From the NCBI RefSeq assembly GCF_024363255.1, contig NZ_AP026070.1, forward strand, positions 1 to 64,000: a DNA stretch of 64,000 nt. The letters are read 5' to 3'. Each line of letters opens with the position of its first letter. The first letter of the stretch is position 1. The DNA is from Shewanella sp. NFH-SH190041. GTDB lineage: Bacteria > Pseudomonadota > Gammaproteobacteria > Enterobacterales > Shewanellaceae. The notes beneath the pieces were generated by a model. The model worked only from the letters and a program-made list of their open reading frames with translations, ran no database searches and had not been told where the DNA came from. The position numbers and the translations under genes are program-made. Below are positions 44,319 through 52,596 of the stretch, piece by piece.

Positions 44319-44867
44319 CTATTTGAAATCAGGGATTAGCTTAGGTTTCTTTCCCTGAATAGTGCGGTAAAACGCCATGAGTTCATTCATGTCATGATGC
44401 ATATCATCCCCAGGATATTTGGGATGACTTATGACCAGCTTTTTACGGCCAAAATCAAATCCGATAGCAACAATAGGGATCTGTGATTGTTTGGCAATAT
44501 GGTAAAAACCAGTTTTCCAGCGCGTCACCTCTGCTCTGGTGCCTTCAGGTGCTAATGCCAATTTATACTCGGGATCTTCTGCAAATAATTTGCTGACGGC
44601 ATCAACGAGGTTGTTGTGTTTGCGCCGATCAACTGGGCTGCCGCCTATCGCCCGAAATAGCCAGCCCCAAGGGGGGATAAATAATTGATGTTTACCGAGG
44701 AAATGAATGCGTTGTCCTAGCGCCCCTCTGGCCATGACACCCACGATAAAATCCCAGTTACTGGTGTGAGGGCCAACAATAATGATATAGCTGACTAATG
44801 CGGGTAATTTACCTTCGAACTGCCATCCAGTCAGTTTCATTAGCCACTGGCAAAGTTTGGTGAACAT
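44319..44867 (-). CDS. PlsC-like 1-acylglycerol-3-phosphate acyltransferase family protein
   Basis: This 182-residue protein has the glycerolipid acyltransferase blocks: block I GPHTSNWDF (HX4D catalytic dyad, about residues 34-39), block II region GWLFRAIGGSPVDRR, and block III LALAPEGTRAEV (EGTR). It is short compared with PlsC (about 245 residues) and lacks an N-terminal membrane anchor beyond a weak hydrophobic stretch. Lyso-lipid acylation is likely; the exact substrate is unknown. It is monocistronic and divergent from the NTF2-like gene. Confidence 0.85.
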   Translation of the reverse strand: MFTKLCQWLMKLTGWQFEGKLPALVSYIIIVGPHTSNWDFIVGVMARGALGQRIHFLGKHQLFIPPWGWLFRAIGGSPVDRRKHNNLVDAVSKLFAEDPEYKLALAPEGTRAEVTRWKTGFYHIAKQSQIPIVAIGFDFGRKKLVISHPKYPGDDMHHDMNELMAFYRTIQGKKPKLIPDFK

Positions 44868-44957
44868 AACACCTCTGAAGTTTTGTTGCAGTATCCCTTG
44901 AGTTGGGGACGTATTCTCAGGGTATAGTATAACCGCCCAAACTCTTGGAGAAAGTTT

Positions 44958-45380
44958 ATGTTAGCCAAAGGAATTGCTGCATTACTATTATTGCTAGCGC
45001 TACCGGTTGCTGCTGTGCCCAGTGATGACATTGCTCGACTATTACAACAGCAGGAAGATGCTTGGAATCAGGGGAATTTGGATGCGTATATGCAGGGATA
45101 CTGGCAAAGTGCCAATATGCGTTTTGTCTCTAATGACCATGTTCGTTATGGCTGGCAAACAACCTTAGATGCATATAAAAAACATTATCCAGATAAAGCA
45201 GCATTAGGGACACTGACCTTCAATATTACTGAAATCAAAATGCTAAGTAATTATGCGGCTTTGGTCGTGGGTCGCTGGCAGTTAGAACGCGAGAAAGATA
45301 GGCCAAATGGTGTTTTTACGCTCTTAGTCGAGCGCATTGATGATCGTTGGGTTATCACCCATGACCACTCATCAGACTAA
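44958..45380 (+). CDS. Secreted NTF2-like (SnoaL/DUF4440) protein
   Basis: The 140-residue protein has a Sec signal peptide (LAKGIAALLLLLALPVAAVP) followed by an NTF2-like fold of about 120 residues: DDIARLLQQQEDAWNQGNLD, YMQGYW, VRYGWQTTLDAYKKHYP, and the C-terminal RIDDRWVITHDHSS. Such domains bind small ligands or act as small enzymes; no catalytic set is recognisable here. The last 26 bases overlap the end of the converging NRDE gene. Confidence 0.8.
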   Translation: MLAKGIAALLLLLALPVAAVPSDDIARLLQQQEDAWNQGNLDAYMQGYWQSANMRFVSNDHVRYGWQTTLDAYKKHYPDKAALGTLTFNITEIKMLSNYAALVVGRWQLEREKDRPNGVFTLLVERIDDRWVITHDHSSD

Positions 45381-46110
45381 TATGAAATTCCCCGAGTTGC
45401 TCACCTGTAGCGTTATATCTTCTCTCTAGGAACTGTAACTTACCACTGTGGTGATACAGCATAATGCTAGTTGAGCGGGTACCATAATCTGGGTGGCGGA
45501 TAAAAATCGCTGAGAATTGTTGCTCCCAAGCTAATGGTAAGCCGGTTTGAGGGAGTAAATGATCTGCTGGCCGGGTCTCATCTTGCATCATCAAGATTAA
45601 TTGCTCTAAGTCGGGTTGCCGATAACTTTCAAGTATTTGTGTTAGCTTTTGTTTTCCTAAAGCCATCTTAGGCCAGATATCTGTTAATGCCCCATTACAG
45701 ATTGCATGAACTCCTGAAGATATAGGGATTAATTGCTGTTGGGGGCTATGGAAGCAGTACAGTTGTTGTTGATACTCAAATACTAAATTGAACGGGTTAT
45801 AGTCTTGGCTATGTTGCATTAGCCATGCTGGAGTAATGAGCTCCTGTAGGGCCTGGGTAACAAGTTCTCCACGGCTGAGTTTTGTGGGATCGTTTGGCGT
45901 GTTGGTGCGGATATTGGTCACAGCGGCAATGGCACCATTTATCTTGCAGCCAAGCCAAGTTCCGCCGGCCTGAAGATCTTTACCTGCGACAATGCCTTCT
46001 GGCCAAAGATGAGCCGGGGCTGTAGCTCGGTGATGGAATTCATCCCGATTTGCGCAAAGAATGATTGGATAATCTGGATGGTATTGATAGGCAATAAACA
46101 GAATACACAT
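45355..46110 (-). CDS. NRDE/TANGO2 family protein
   Basis: The 251-residue protein begins MCILFIAYQYHPDYPIILCA and carries the naming motif ANRDEF at residues 20-25, then GGTWLG and INGAIAAVTNIRT. Cys2 is conserved in the family, so I start at ATG 46110 rather than the in-frame ATG two codons upstream. TANGO2 homologues have been linked to heme or lipid trafficking, but the biochemical role in bacteria is uncertain. Its 3' end overlaps the converging NTF2-like gene. Confidence 0.9.
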   Translation of the reverse strand: MCILFIAYQYHPDYPIILCANRDEFHHRATAPAHLWPEGIVAGKDLQAGGTWLGCKINGAIAAVTNIRTNTPNDPTKLSRGELVTQALQELITPAWLMQHSQDYNPFNLVFEYQQQLYCFHSPQQQLIPISSGVHAICNGALTDIWPKMALGKQKLTQILESYRQPDLEQLILMMQDETRPADHLLPQTGLPLAWEQQFSAIFIRHPDYGTRSTSIMLYHHSGKLQFLERRYNATGEQLGEFHISLMSGHG

Positions 46111-46160
46111 AAACACAGCGCTACAGAATAAGTGCTTCTACTGTAGCCTGAACTGCACCG

Positions 46161-46197
46161 AATAAAAATGCCGACCGATTATCACATCGGTCGGCAT
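46161..46197 (-). terminator. Terminator of the ZIP-like transporter gene
   Basis: ATGCCGACCGAT and ATCGGTCGGCAT form a perfect 12-bp stem; the minus strand continues TTTTATT. It lies 10 bases after the transporter stop. Confidence 0.92.
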
Positions 46198-46206
46198 TAT
46201 GGAATA

Positions 46207-47760
46207 TCAGTGATGATGTCCGTGATTGTGTTCATGCCCATGGGCATGATGTTCGTGTTGTGGCAGGACTTTGATCAGCATCAGATGTTTTAAAAACTTT
46301 CTTGGTCCCAAACGCAGTAAACTGGCAGCAAACAGCAATGCAATAACGGCCAGGCAGGCATAATTAACACTGAGTGGTAACGCTAGCAGAGGTTGCATTA
46401 TTGGGTTGACCAAGGCGGTGCTGAGCCAGACGAGCGCCAGTAACATAATCAGTAAGCTAATGCGTTGGCCCCAAGACATCAGTTTGAGTTGGGTCCGATT
46501 AAATACCGGTGCTGCCAGTAGTGCCAGCATTACCGCGGCGCTGTGCCAACCACTTACGGCTAGCGCCATTGCTAGAATAACACCTCCGAGTGGGCAGAAA
46601 CGTGCTGATATAAATACCACCAAGAGCACAATAATTTGCAATAGAGGGTTGCTCAATGGCACTGATGGGTGACCGATCAGGTTGGCTAAAATTAAGCTGA
46701 ATAAAATCCAGGGAGCACTGCGGTCTACCAATTGGCTAAAGCCAAATTGTAGGGCGGAATTCCCCTGATAGGTATGATGCTCAACGGGTTGAATATTGCT
46801 GTAGCAGAGATAGGCTCCCACAATCAGCAGCCCACCGAATTGCAGCAGAGCATATCCTGGCCCCAGTAGCAGCAAGGTAACCAAGATTGCCTCTGGTCCA
46901 GCAAGGCGCTGAATCCATTGGCTAACCATATTACCTGCTGGCTTGAGGCCTGCAGCGAACCTAATCACAGCCGTGATATAGGCCAAAAGCAGTGCTGGTG
47001 CGGCCAAAATTAACCACTCAGCTAATTGATCAGTACTGTGTTCATGGCCTTCATGGTGATGTTCACCAGAGTCCAGCGCTAACAGCAGTACGAGTAATAC
47101 AATTCCGAGCAAACTGCCAATACCGGCTTGATATTCGTACTTACCCTGTTTATCCGCATTCGGATGCCCATGGGGTTGGTGTAACACCACATGCAGAATC
47201 GAACCTGTGACAAAGGCTTGCAGATATACCGTATTGTCTAGGCTCAACTGAGATAGCAGTTGTCCGCTGGCAAAATAGCCCACAGCAGTTAGTAGCATCA
47301 TGCCAAATAAGACCAGTGCCGCCCACTTGGTGCCTACTTGGGGTTTAAGTAGCCACCAAATGGCTAAACCAACCGGTAGCCGATGCAGAATCACCCCTAA
47401 GGCTAATAAGGAAGAGTTACCATCCTGTTGCGCCAGCACCATTGCCCCACCATCGGTGAGGGTATGCAGCATGAGCCCACCAATGCCTAAAGCCAGGGTG
47501 AGGTTATGGGTAATGTCTGAATAACGATGAAAGAGGCGTTCACTGGCCGTCGGCCCCCACAGACCGAGTATGACAAAAATAATGGCTAAAAAACCGCCAT
47601 GGTGCAGCAGCTCGGGCAGAATATGGACTAATACCAATCCGCCGAGGGAAACAAAAATAAAGCCGTCTAATCCTTTTTGCAGACCGCTTCCAGATGAGAA
47701 GTAGCGGTAGAACAACGGACCGAGTAGCAGTGCGATACAGCTGGCAACTAAATAAAGCAT
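46207..47760 (-). CDS. ZIP-like metal transporter with C-terminal permease-like half and His-rich tail
   Basis: This 517-residue polytopic membrane protein carries in its N-terminal half (about residues 1-230) ZIP-type metal motifs: HILPELLHHGG, LMLHTLTDGGAM (like the HNxxDG of ZIP helix 4) and ILHRLPVGLA (like the HExPxG of helix 5). A His-rich loop GEHHHEGHEH follows at about residue 233. The second half (about residues 245-490) has further helices with DRSAPWILFSLILANLIG and LALLAAPVFN, which remind me of YraQ/ArsP-type permeases. The tail HEHHAHGHEHNHGHHH is a clear metal-binding segment. Zn, Fe or Ni transport is likely; direction and metal are unknown. Confidence 0.72.
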   Translation of the reverse strand: MLYLVASCIALLLGPLFYRYFSSGSGLQKGLDGFIFVSLGGLVLVHILPELLHHGGFLAIIFVILGLWGPTASERLFHRYSDITHNLTLALGIGGLMLHTLTDGGAMVLAQQDGNSSLLALGVILHRLPVGLAIWWLLKPQVGTKWAALVLFGMMLLTAVGYFASGQLLSQLSLDNTVYLQAFVTGSILHVVLHQPHGHPNADKQGKYEYQAGIGSLLGIVLLVLLLALDSGEHHHEGHEHSTDQLAEWLILAAPALLLAYITAVIRFAAGLKPAGNMVSQWIQRLAGPEAILVTLLLLGPGYALLQFGGLLIVGAYLCYSNIQPVEHHTYQGNSALQFGFSQLVDRSAPWILFSLILANLIGHPSVPLSNPLLQIIVLLVVFISARFCPLGGVILAMALAVSGWHSAAVMLALLAAPVFNRTQLKLMSWGQRISLLIMLLALVWLSTALVNPIMQPLLALPLSVNYACLAVIALLFAASLLRLGPRKFLKHLMLIKVLPQHEHHAHGHEHNHGHHH

Positions 47761-47905
47761 GGATCCAACGGGGGATGATTATCGAAGAGCGCAACATTAT
47801 AGCAGCAGGCTGTTAATTGGCCAGCATTGAAAATCATTCGCATCTAATATTTGTGATCTTGAATTTACATTTGCTTCAAACTGAATCGATTTTGCCGCGA
47901 TATTG

Positions 47906-48472
47906 TCAGAGAAACGTTTCAGAAACTGCCTCGCAGATCATTTGCTCTGCCGCGGGTAGAAAGAGCTCTGTTACGCAGAGGGATTGGTGGTGGTAATGGA
48001 AGAGCCGTTGCCGCCCCCAAAATGAGTTGGGAGCCGTTTGCTGTAGTTGACGACATAGATCTGCAAACGAAGGGTTATGGCGAAAATGAAGCAGCTGCAA
48101 TTGACCGGTTTCAAATGGGTTATCAGCAAATAGCAGCTCCCCTAAGGGCTGACTTCCTAGTTGCATTAATCCGGCATCTGGATTTTGCATCAGGGTATGG
48201 GGGATTAAGGTACGGGCATAAATCCAAGCAATGCCATCCAAATAAAGTAAAACTTCCCGAGCCCAAAATGGTTCAGTGTTAACCGAAGTGTGGGGAGATT
48301 GGTGTAATAACTCAACCTGGAATGTATCGCAATGCTGTTTGAGTTTATGGGTCAGACTGCCGGGACAAAGCAGCCATTCTTTTAGTGGCGTATCAGGGAT
48401 ATTTACAGTGTCAGCTGGCGAAAAACGCTGTATTGGCTCACCATAAGGAAAGCTGAAATCTGTCACATCCAT
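47906..48472 (-). CDS. ubiC: Chorismate lyase UbiC
   Basis: UbiC cleaves chorismate to 4-hydroxybenzoate and pyruvate, the first committed step of ubiquinone synthesis. The 188-residue protein shows EWLLCPGSLTHKL, FWAREVLLYLDG, LGELLF and FWGRQRLFHYH, with TELFLP near the C-terminus. ubiA, the usual partner, is not adjacent in the window. It diverges from the FliL-like gene. Confidence 0.92.
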   Translation of the reverse strand: MDVTDFSFPYGEPIQRFSPADTVNIPDTPLKEWLLCPGSLTHKLKQHCDTFQVELLHQSPHTSVNTEPFWAREVLLYLDGIAWIYARTLIPHTLMQNPDAGLMQLGSQPLGELLFADNPFETGQLQLLHFRHNPSFADLCRQLQQTAPNSFWGRQRLFHYHHQSLCVTELFLPAAEQMICEAVSETFL

Positions 48473-48565
48473 CTGATCACCCTAGGCTTAACTGCAATCC
48501 GAGCCAGTCTAGCATAGGGCTAAGCATGACAGATAGTAGTGGAATGACCGGGGAGGGAAATCTAT

Positions 48566-49018
48566 ATGGTAAGGGAATATATTGGCTTGCGGCAGTCGCT
48601 ACTGTATCTGTTGGTGCTGATGTGGTTAACGGCATTGGTGCCGGTTATGGCTGCTGATGAAGAAGCGCCGGCCGAAGGTGATGAGCCTGTGGTGGAAGAA
48701 TACGCCTATTATGGTTTTGACCCTGATATTGTGACTAATTACATTACCAACAGAAAAAAACTGGGTTATGTCAGGATCACCGTTGAGCTCATGGTGCGCA
48801 ACGCCGATGATCTGATAGAGATAGAGCACCATGACCCCCTACTGCGCTCTGCGATGCTGGAGATATTAGGTAATCAGGAAGAGGAGCAGGTCAAATCCAT
48901 TACGGGGCGTGAACAGATCCGTCGTGAATGTTACGATACCATCAATCGCTTACTGAAGCAGGAAACCGGCAAAGCCATGGTGGTTAACCTGCTGTTTACT
49001 CGTTATCTATACGATTGA
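48566..49018 (+). CDS. FliL-like protein outside a flagellar cluster
   Basis: FliL is a flagellar stator-associated protein with a periplasmic stomatin-like domain. This 150-residue homologue keeps the domain pattern YYGFDPDIVTNYI, LGYVRITVELMV, HHDPLLRSAMLEIL, GREQIRRECYDTINRLL and VVNLLFTRYLYD. Its N-terminus (LLYLLVLMWLTALVPVMAAD) looks like a cleavable signal peptide rather than a lasting membrane anchor, which would make it soluble and periplasmic. No flagellar genes are nearby. ATG 48566 lacks a strong ribosome site. Confidence 0.85.
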   Translation: MVREYIGLRQSLLYLLVLMWLTALVPVMAADEEAPAEGDEPVVEEYAYYGFDPDIVTNYITNRKKLGYVRITVELMVRNADDLIEIEHHDPLLRSAMLEILGNQEEEQVKSITGREQIRRECYDTINRLLKQETGKAMVVNLLFTRYLYD

Positions 49019-49050
49019 TGCCATCGGTGTCGTCGTCACCGGTCTAAATC

Positions 49051-50097
49051 ATGAATGCTGCACACTCTCGCCCTCGCAGGGCAACGTCTTCTCAAAAAGT
49101 TCATACAAAAACAGCTGAAAAACCGAGTTTACTTAGTACCCAGACATTCGTGAAAACCGTTTGTCGGGCATTGCACCCCGCTAATCCACATCGGCAAGGG
49201 TATGACTTTAAATCGCTTACCGCGACTTTGCCGGCACTTACGCCTTTTGTTCGCCCTAATCCCCAAGGTAGACAGAGCATTGACTGGGCAGATCCTCAGG
49301 CAGTTAAGTTACTGAACCGGGCATTACTGCAGCATTATTATCAGATTCGTCAGTGGGATATCCCTGCTGGATTTCTCTGTCCCCCGATTCCGGGGCGAGC
49401 GGATTATCTGCACCATGTAGCGGATTTATTGCCTCAGGCGGTAAAGCAATCGGCTCGTGTGTTGGATATTGGTACCGGTGCCAATGGTGTCTATCCGCTG
49501 GTTGGGCACAAACAGTTTGGTTGGCAATTTGTGGGCTCAGATGTGGATCCTCGCTCATTAGCAAATCTACAACAGATCATTGAAGCGAATGGTTTACAGC
49601 AGGCAATTCATACCCGCCTGCAGCGCGATGCCAAAAAAGTCTTTGCAGGGATCATGACGCCAACTGATCGTTTTGAGCTGACCATGTGTAATCCGCCGTT
49701 TCATGCCTCTTTGGCTGAAGCCAGTGCCGGTAGCCGCAAAAAACAGGCTAATTTGGCTGCGGCAAACGGAAAAACGGCGAGCCGAGGGCTAAAGCTGAAC
49801 TTTGGTGGCCAGAAGGCAGAGTTATGGTGTGAAGGCGGTGAGATCCGTTTCTTGGAAACCATGATCCGGGAAAGCCGCCAGTTTGCTAACCAGTGTCTGT
49901 GGTTTAGCTCACTGGTTTCTAAATCCGATAATATTCGCCCTTGTCGCCGCTTGCTGGCGAAATTAGGGGCTGCCCAAGTGAGACTGATTGAAATGCACCA
50001 AGGCAATAAAATTATCCGGATTTTAGTTTGGAGTTTCTTGTCTACTGAGCAGCAGGCCGCATGGCCCGGAGCTGACTCCGGGGTACAGACTTATTGA
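49051..50097 (+). CDS. rlmF: 23S rRNA m6A1618 methyltransferase RlmF
   Basis: RlmF methylates N6 of A1618 in 23S rRNA with S-adenosylmethionine. The 348-residue protein has a basic N-terminal extension of about 40 residues, then HPANPHRQGYDF, the SAM-binding LDIGTGANGVYPLVG at about residue 135, and the adenine-N6 signature CNPPFHAS. Its last seven bases overlap the end of the converging regulator gene. Confidence 0.95.
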   Translation: MNAAHSRPRRATSSQKVHTKTAEKPSLLSTQTFVKTVCRALHPANPHRQGYDFKSLTATLPALTPFVRPNPQGRQSIDWADPQAVKLLNRALLQHYYQIRQWDIPAGFLCPPIPGRADYLHHVADLLPQAVKQSARVLDIGTGANGVYPLVGHKQFGWQFVGSDVDPRSLANLQQIIEANGLQQAIHTRLQRDAKKVFAGIMTPTDRFELTMCNPPFHASLAEASAGSRKKQANLAAANGKTASRGLKLNFGGQKAELWCEGGEIRFLETMIRESRQFANQCLWFSSLVSKSDNIRPCRRLLAKLGAAQVRLIEMHQGNKIIRILVWSFLSTEQQAAWPGADSGVQTY

Positions 50098-50999
50098 TTG
50101 GCGGTCCAAATCAGCTGACCTGTATTGGCCAGATCATATCCGGTTAACAGGCTCGCCATCTGACGGGTCTGGGCACTGGATAGCATGGTAAACAATTGCT
50201 GCAGCTGGCGGCGGAAATAGATACTTTGGGTCATCACAAAATCAAAAGACTCTGTCAGTAATGGCACAAAGCTCAGTCCACTTTCCATAGCAACGGATTG
50301 ACAGCCAAAGCCGATATCCGCATCCCCTCTAGCAATATAACCTGCCAGCTCTCGCTCACTGTACGCTGTCAGTACGGTGTTGAGCTGATCGATTCTGGCA
50401 CCTTGGGTCATCAGCCATTGCTCTAGGTGCTGCTGACTACCTGCGCCGCCTTGTCGTAGTATCCAACGCCAGGATTGATTGGCAACTTGTGCTTGTTCCT
50501 GACATCTGTGGTGCATTTCTGGGCGGACAATCAGTCCCTGTTGGCGCGTATAGCCATGTACCATAATCCACTGTTGATGATTGGCATAGCCTTTCAATAG
50601 CGCTGGATGGCGGATGCTGCGCTCTTCTACGCTGCCCCAGTGCAAGGTACAAACATCAGCATAGCCTTTGGAGAGCAGTTCCAAGCCCAATCTTGAGCCG
50701 GTTGCGCTATAGCTGATCAGTTCTCGACTGCCAACCTGGGACATCAACCGGGCAACAAGCATTGCCAGTAAAGGATCGTCACTGCCGGTGATCAGCAGCC
50801 GATCAGTCAGCATTCCGGAGTGACAGGAGTCCATAATCCAGCGGTCAATTAGGATTTTGGGAAATAGCCATTTACCCGTCACCTTGGTGGCTGGCAAAAT
50901 GCGGTCATTGGCCATGGCATAAACTTTTTTCTCGTTTAAATCCAGATATTCGGCGACCTGTCTGGCACTCATGTAGACCAGATCACTGGCTTCTGTCAT
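50091..50999 (-). CDS. Helix-turn-helix regulator with periplasmic-binding-protein-like domain
   Basis: This 302-residue cytoplasmic protein joins an N-terminal MerR/excisionase-type helix-turn-helix (about residues 9-55: MSARQVAEYLDLNEKKVYAM) to a PBP-like ligand domain (about 65-290: ELISYSATGSRLGLELL, YADVCTLHW, RQGGAGSQQHLEQWL, ARGDADIGFG). The second domain resembles the substrate-binding fold found in molybdate-related and LysR-type sensors. It has no signal peptide. It lies 17 bases downstream of fdhD on the same strand, so a role in sensing oxyanions, cofactor or substrate for formate dehydrogenase expression is plausible but unproven. AAGGAT precedes the chosen ATG. Confidence 0.82.
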   Translation of the reverse strand: MTEASDLVYMSARQVAEYLDLNEKKVYAMANDRILPATKVTGKWLFPKILIDRWIMDSCHSGMLTDRLLITGSDDPLLAMLVARLMSQVGSRELISYSATGSRLGLELLSKGYADVCTLHWGSVEERSIRHPALLKGYANHQQWIMVHGYTRQQGLIVRPEMHHRCQEQAQVANQSWRWILRQGGAGSQQHLEQWLMTQGARIDQLNTVLTAYSERELAGYIARGDADIGFGCQSVAMESGLSFVPLLTESFDFVMTQSIYFRRQLQQLFTMLSSAQTRQMASLLTGYDLANTGQLIWTANQ

Positions 51000-51016
51000 G
51001 GCGTATCCTTGGTATG

Positions 51017-51847
51017 TTATTGATTAACATCAAATTGAAGATTTTCAGCACCGTTATATACCAGAAAATGACGGCCTTTGGCTCGGGCAATCATGGTGAT
51101 CCCCAGCTTTTGTGCCAATTCCAAACCCATCTGGGTGACACCACTGCGTGATAACAGCACGGGAATGCCCATTTTGGCCACTTTAATGACCATTTCAGAG
51201 GTGAGGCGACCTGTGGTATAGAAAATTTTGTCTCCGCCAGGCTCTCCGCTCAACCACATATCTCCTGCCAGAGTATCAACGGCGTTATGGCGGCCGACAT
51301 CCTCGACAAAGGCTGTAATGGTATCATTGTGACAAAGGCCACAGCCATGTACGGCTCCGGCATGCTTGTAGGTTTCGTTATAAGCACTGATATTTTTCAG
51401 TAACTGATACAGGGTGCTTTGTTTCAGCGTTTGTTTCGGCAAATGGATATCATCAATACCCTGCATGAGGCCACCGTATACAGTGCCTTGTCCACAACCT
51501 GTGGTCACTGTTTTTTCGGATAATTTTTCATCCAGATCGGTTATCTGTTCACTGGTCACAATGGCGGCAGAATTGGTATCCCAGTCGACAATGACAGATT
51601 GCAACTGAGTTACATCTGAGATAAAGCCCTGATTTTTCAAGTAGCCAAGAGCGAGAGACTCAGCTTTGGCTCCCAGCGTCATCAGGGTCACTATGGGGCG
51701 CCAGTTTAGGTATACCGTCAGCGGGCGTTCACAGGCAATAAACTTCTGTTCCGGCTCTCCGTGTTCGTTGACTGCGGTTACTTCAATGGTCAGCGGCACT
51801 TCTGCACGGGTTTTTACAAGCGAAAAAGCAGCATTGGTTTGGCTCAT
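51017..51847 (-). CDS. fdhD: Formate dehydrogenase sulfurtransferase FdhD
   Basis: FdhD transfers sulfur from the cysteine desulfurase to the bis-MGD cofactor of formate dehydrogenase, which is essential for activity. The 276-residue protein has the cysteine loop as TTGCGQGTVYGG (Cys118), where E. coli has a CGVC pair, and a separate HGCGLCHND with Cys169 and Cys172. EDVGRHNAVDTLAG and FYTTGRLTSEMVIK are conserved cofactor-binding segments. It diverges from the sigma-54-type promoter of the assembly and fdh genes across 287 bases. Confidence 0.93.
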   Translation of the reverse strand: MSQTNAAFSLVKTRAEVPLTIEVTAVNEHGEPEQKFIACERPLTVYLNWRPIVTLMTLGAKAESLALGYLKNQGFISDVTQLQSVIVDWDTNSAAIVTSEQITDLDEKLSEKTVTTGCGQGTVYGGLMQGIDDIHLPKQTLKQSTLYQLLKNISAYNETYKHAGAVHGCGLCHNDTITAFVEDVGRHNAVDTLAGDMWLSGEPGGDKIFYTTGRLTSEMVIKVAKMGIPVLLSRSGVTQMGLELAQKLGITMIARAKGRHFLVYNGAENLQFDVNQ

Positions 51848-51984
51848 GGGCTTCCGGATTCAATAAGACAGAGTTCAGAGTGAATAGTTAGCAATATTCA
51901 TACCCGCTCTGCTATAACCTTAAAAGAGATATTTATCACAATTTACCGGGTTTTGCCGGACAATTATATCCCTATTGCCAATCG

Positions 51985-52007
51985 ACATTGGACAAAATGT
52001 CCGATGT
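51985..52007. promoter_or_regulatory. Inverted repeat, candidate enhancer-binding-protein site
   Basis: ACAT-T-GGACA-AAA-TGTCC-G-ATGT: nine paired positions per side interrupted by one base. Its centre lies about 87 bases before the predicted sigma-54 start, the typical place for an upstream activator site. A second GGACA begins at 51958, 32 bases (about three helical turns) upstream. Confidence 0.6.
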
Positions 52008-52056
52008 ATGCGTTAAATTGAATGATCTTGTGCAAATAATCGGCTGATCTTTTTGC

Positions 52057-52072
52057 TGGCACTAAATTTGCA
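52057..52072 (+). promoter_or_regulatory. Sigma-54 (RpoN) -24/-12 promoter
   Basis: TGGCAC-TAAAT-TTGCA: the GG and GC dinucleotides are ten bases apart, exactly the sigma-54 consensus TGGCAC-N5-TTGCA. The predicted start is about 52083, some 50 bases before the DUF3305 gene. Transcription would then need an AAA+ activator, which is not encoded in the window. Confidence 0.85.
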
Positions 52073-52134
52073 GTCTCAGCCGTGCAAATATGAGTTTCTT
52101 CCTGCTGGGCAGGAGAGGCATAAAAGGTAAAAAT

Positions 52135-52596
52135 ATGCAGCATACAGAAAATGTTTGGCCAATGTACGTTTCCCTGAAACGGGAAGAAAAACAGGTGGGG
52201 CGGTGGTTGTCGGTCGATTGGGTACTGGATCAAATGGTGCCGGCGACGATGGAAGCCCCTGCAAACAGCAAGCTGGTGTTGTTGGAATTATTCCGAGATG
52301 AACGTGCCAGTTATCGGTTGAATTTGGATCTCGACACGCCCATGCTTTATTTGGTGTGTGATGAGCTCAGTGATGGTACTTGGGAGCCTTCCGCTTTGTC
52401 AGCCGATCAGAATGTGGCTGCTGGTTGCTTGGAGGGGGATACCCCAGTGATTGGGCTGGCGATGCCTGAAGCTGTTGCTTGTTGGATTGAAGCTTTTATT
52501 ACCCGGCATGGTGAAGTGGAAATTTGTGCCCACCGGCGTAAACACGTTAACCGCCGCAAGGAGCTGGCCGAGAATCAAAGGCGTAAAACTGTATGA
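52135..52596 (+). CDS. DUF3305 family protein of the fdh assembly operon
   Basis: This 153-residue soluble protein of family DUF3305 is found almost only beside formate dehydrogenase and Mo/W enzyme genes; its function is unknown. It begins MQHTENVWPMYVSLKREEKQ, has a beta-rich middle (YRLNLDLDTPMLYLVCDE) and a basic C-terminus (ICAHRRKHVNRRKELAENQR). I start at 52135 after AAGGT; upstream in-frame codons precede or overlap the predicted transcript start region. It is the first gene behind the sigma-54 promoter and overlaps the DUF3306 gene by four bases. Confidence 0.85.
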   Translation: MQHTENVWPMYVSLKREEKQVGRWLSVDWVLDQMVPATMEAPANSKLVLLELFRDERASYRLNLDLDTPMLYLVCDELSDGTWEPSALSADQNVAAGCLEGDTPVIGLAMPEAVACWIEAFITRHGEVEICAHRRKHVNRRKELAENQRRKTV

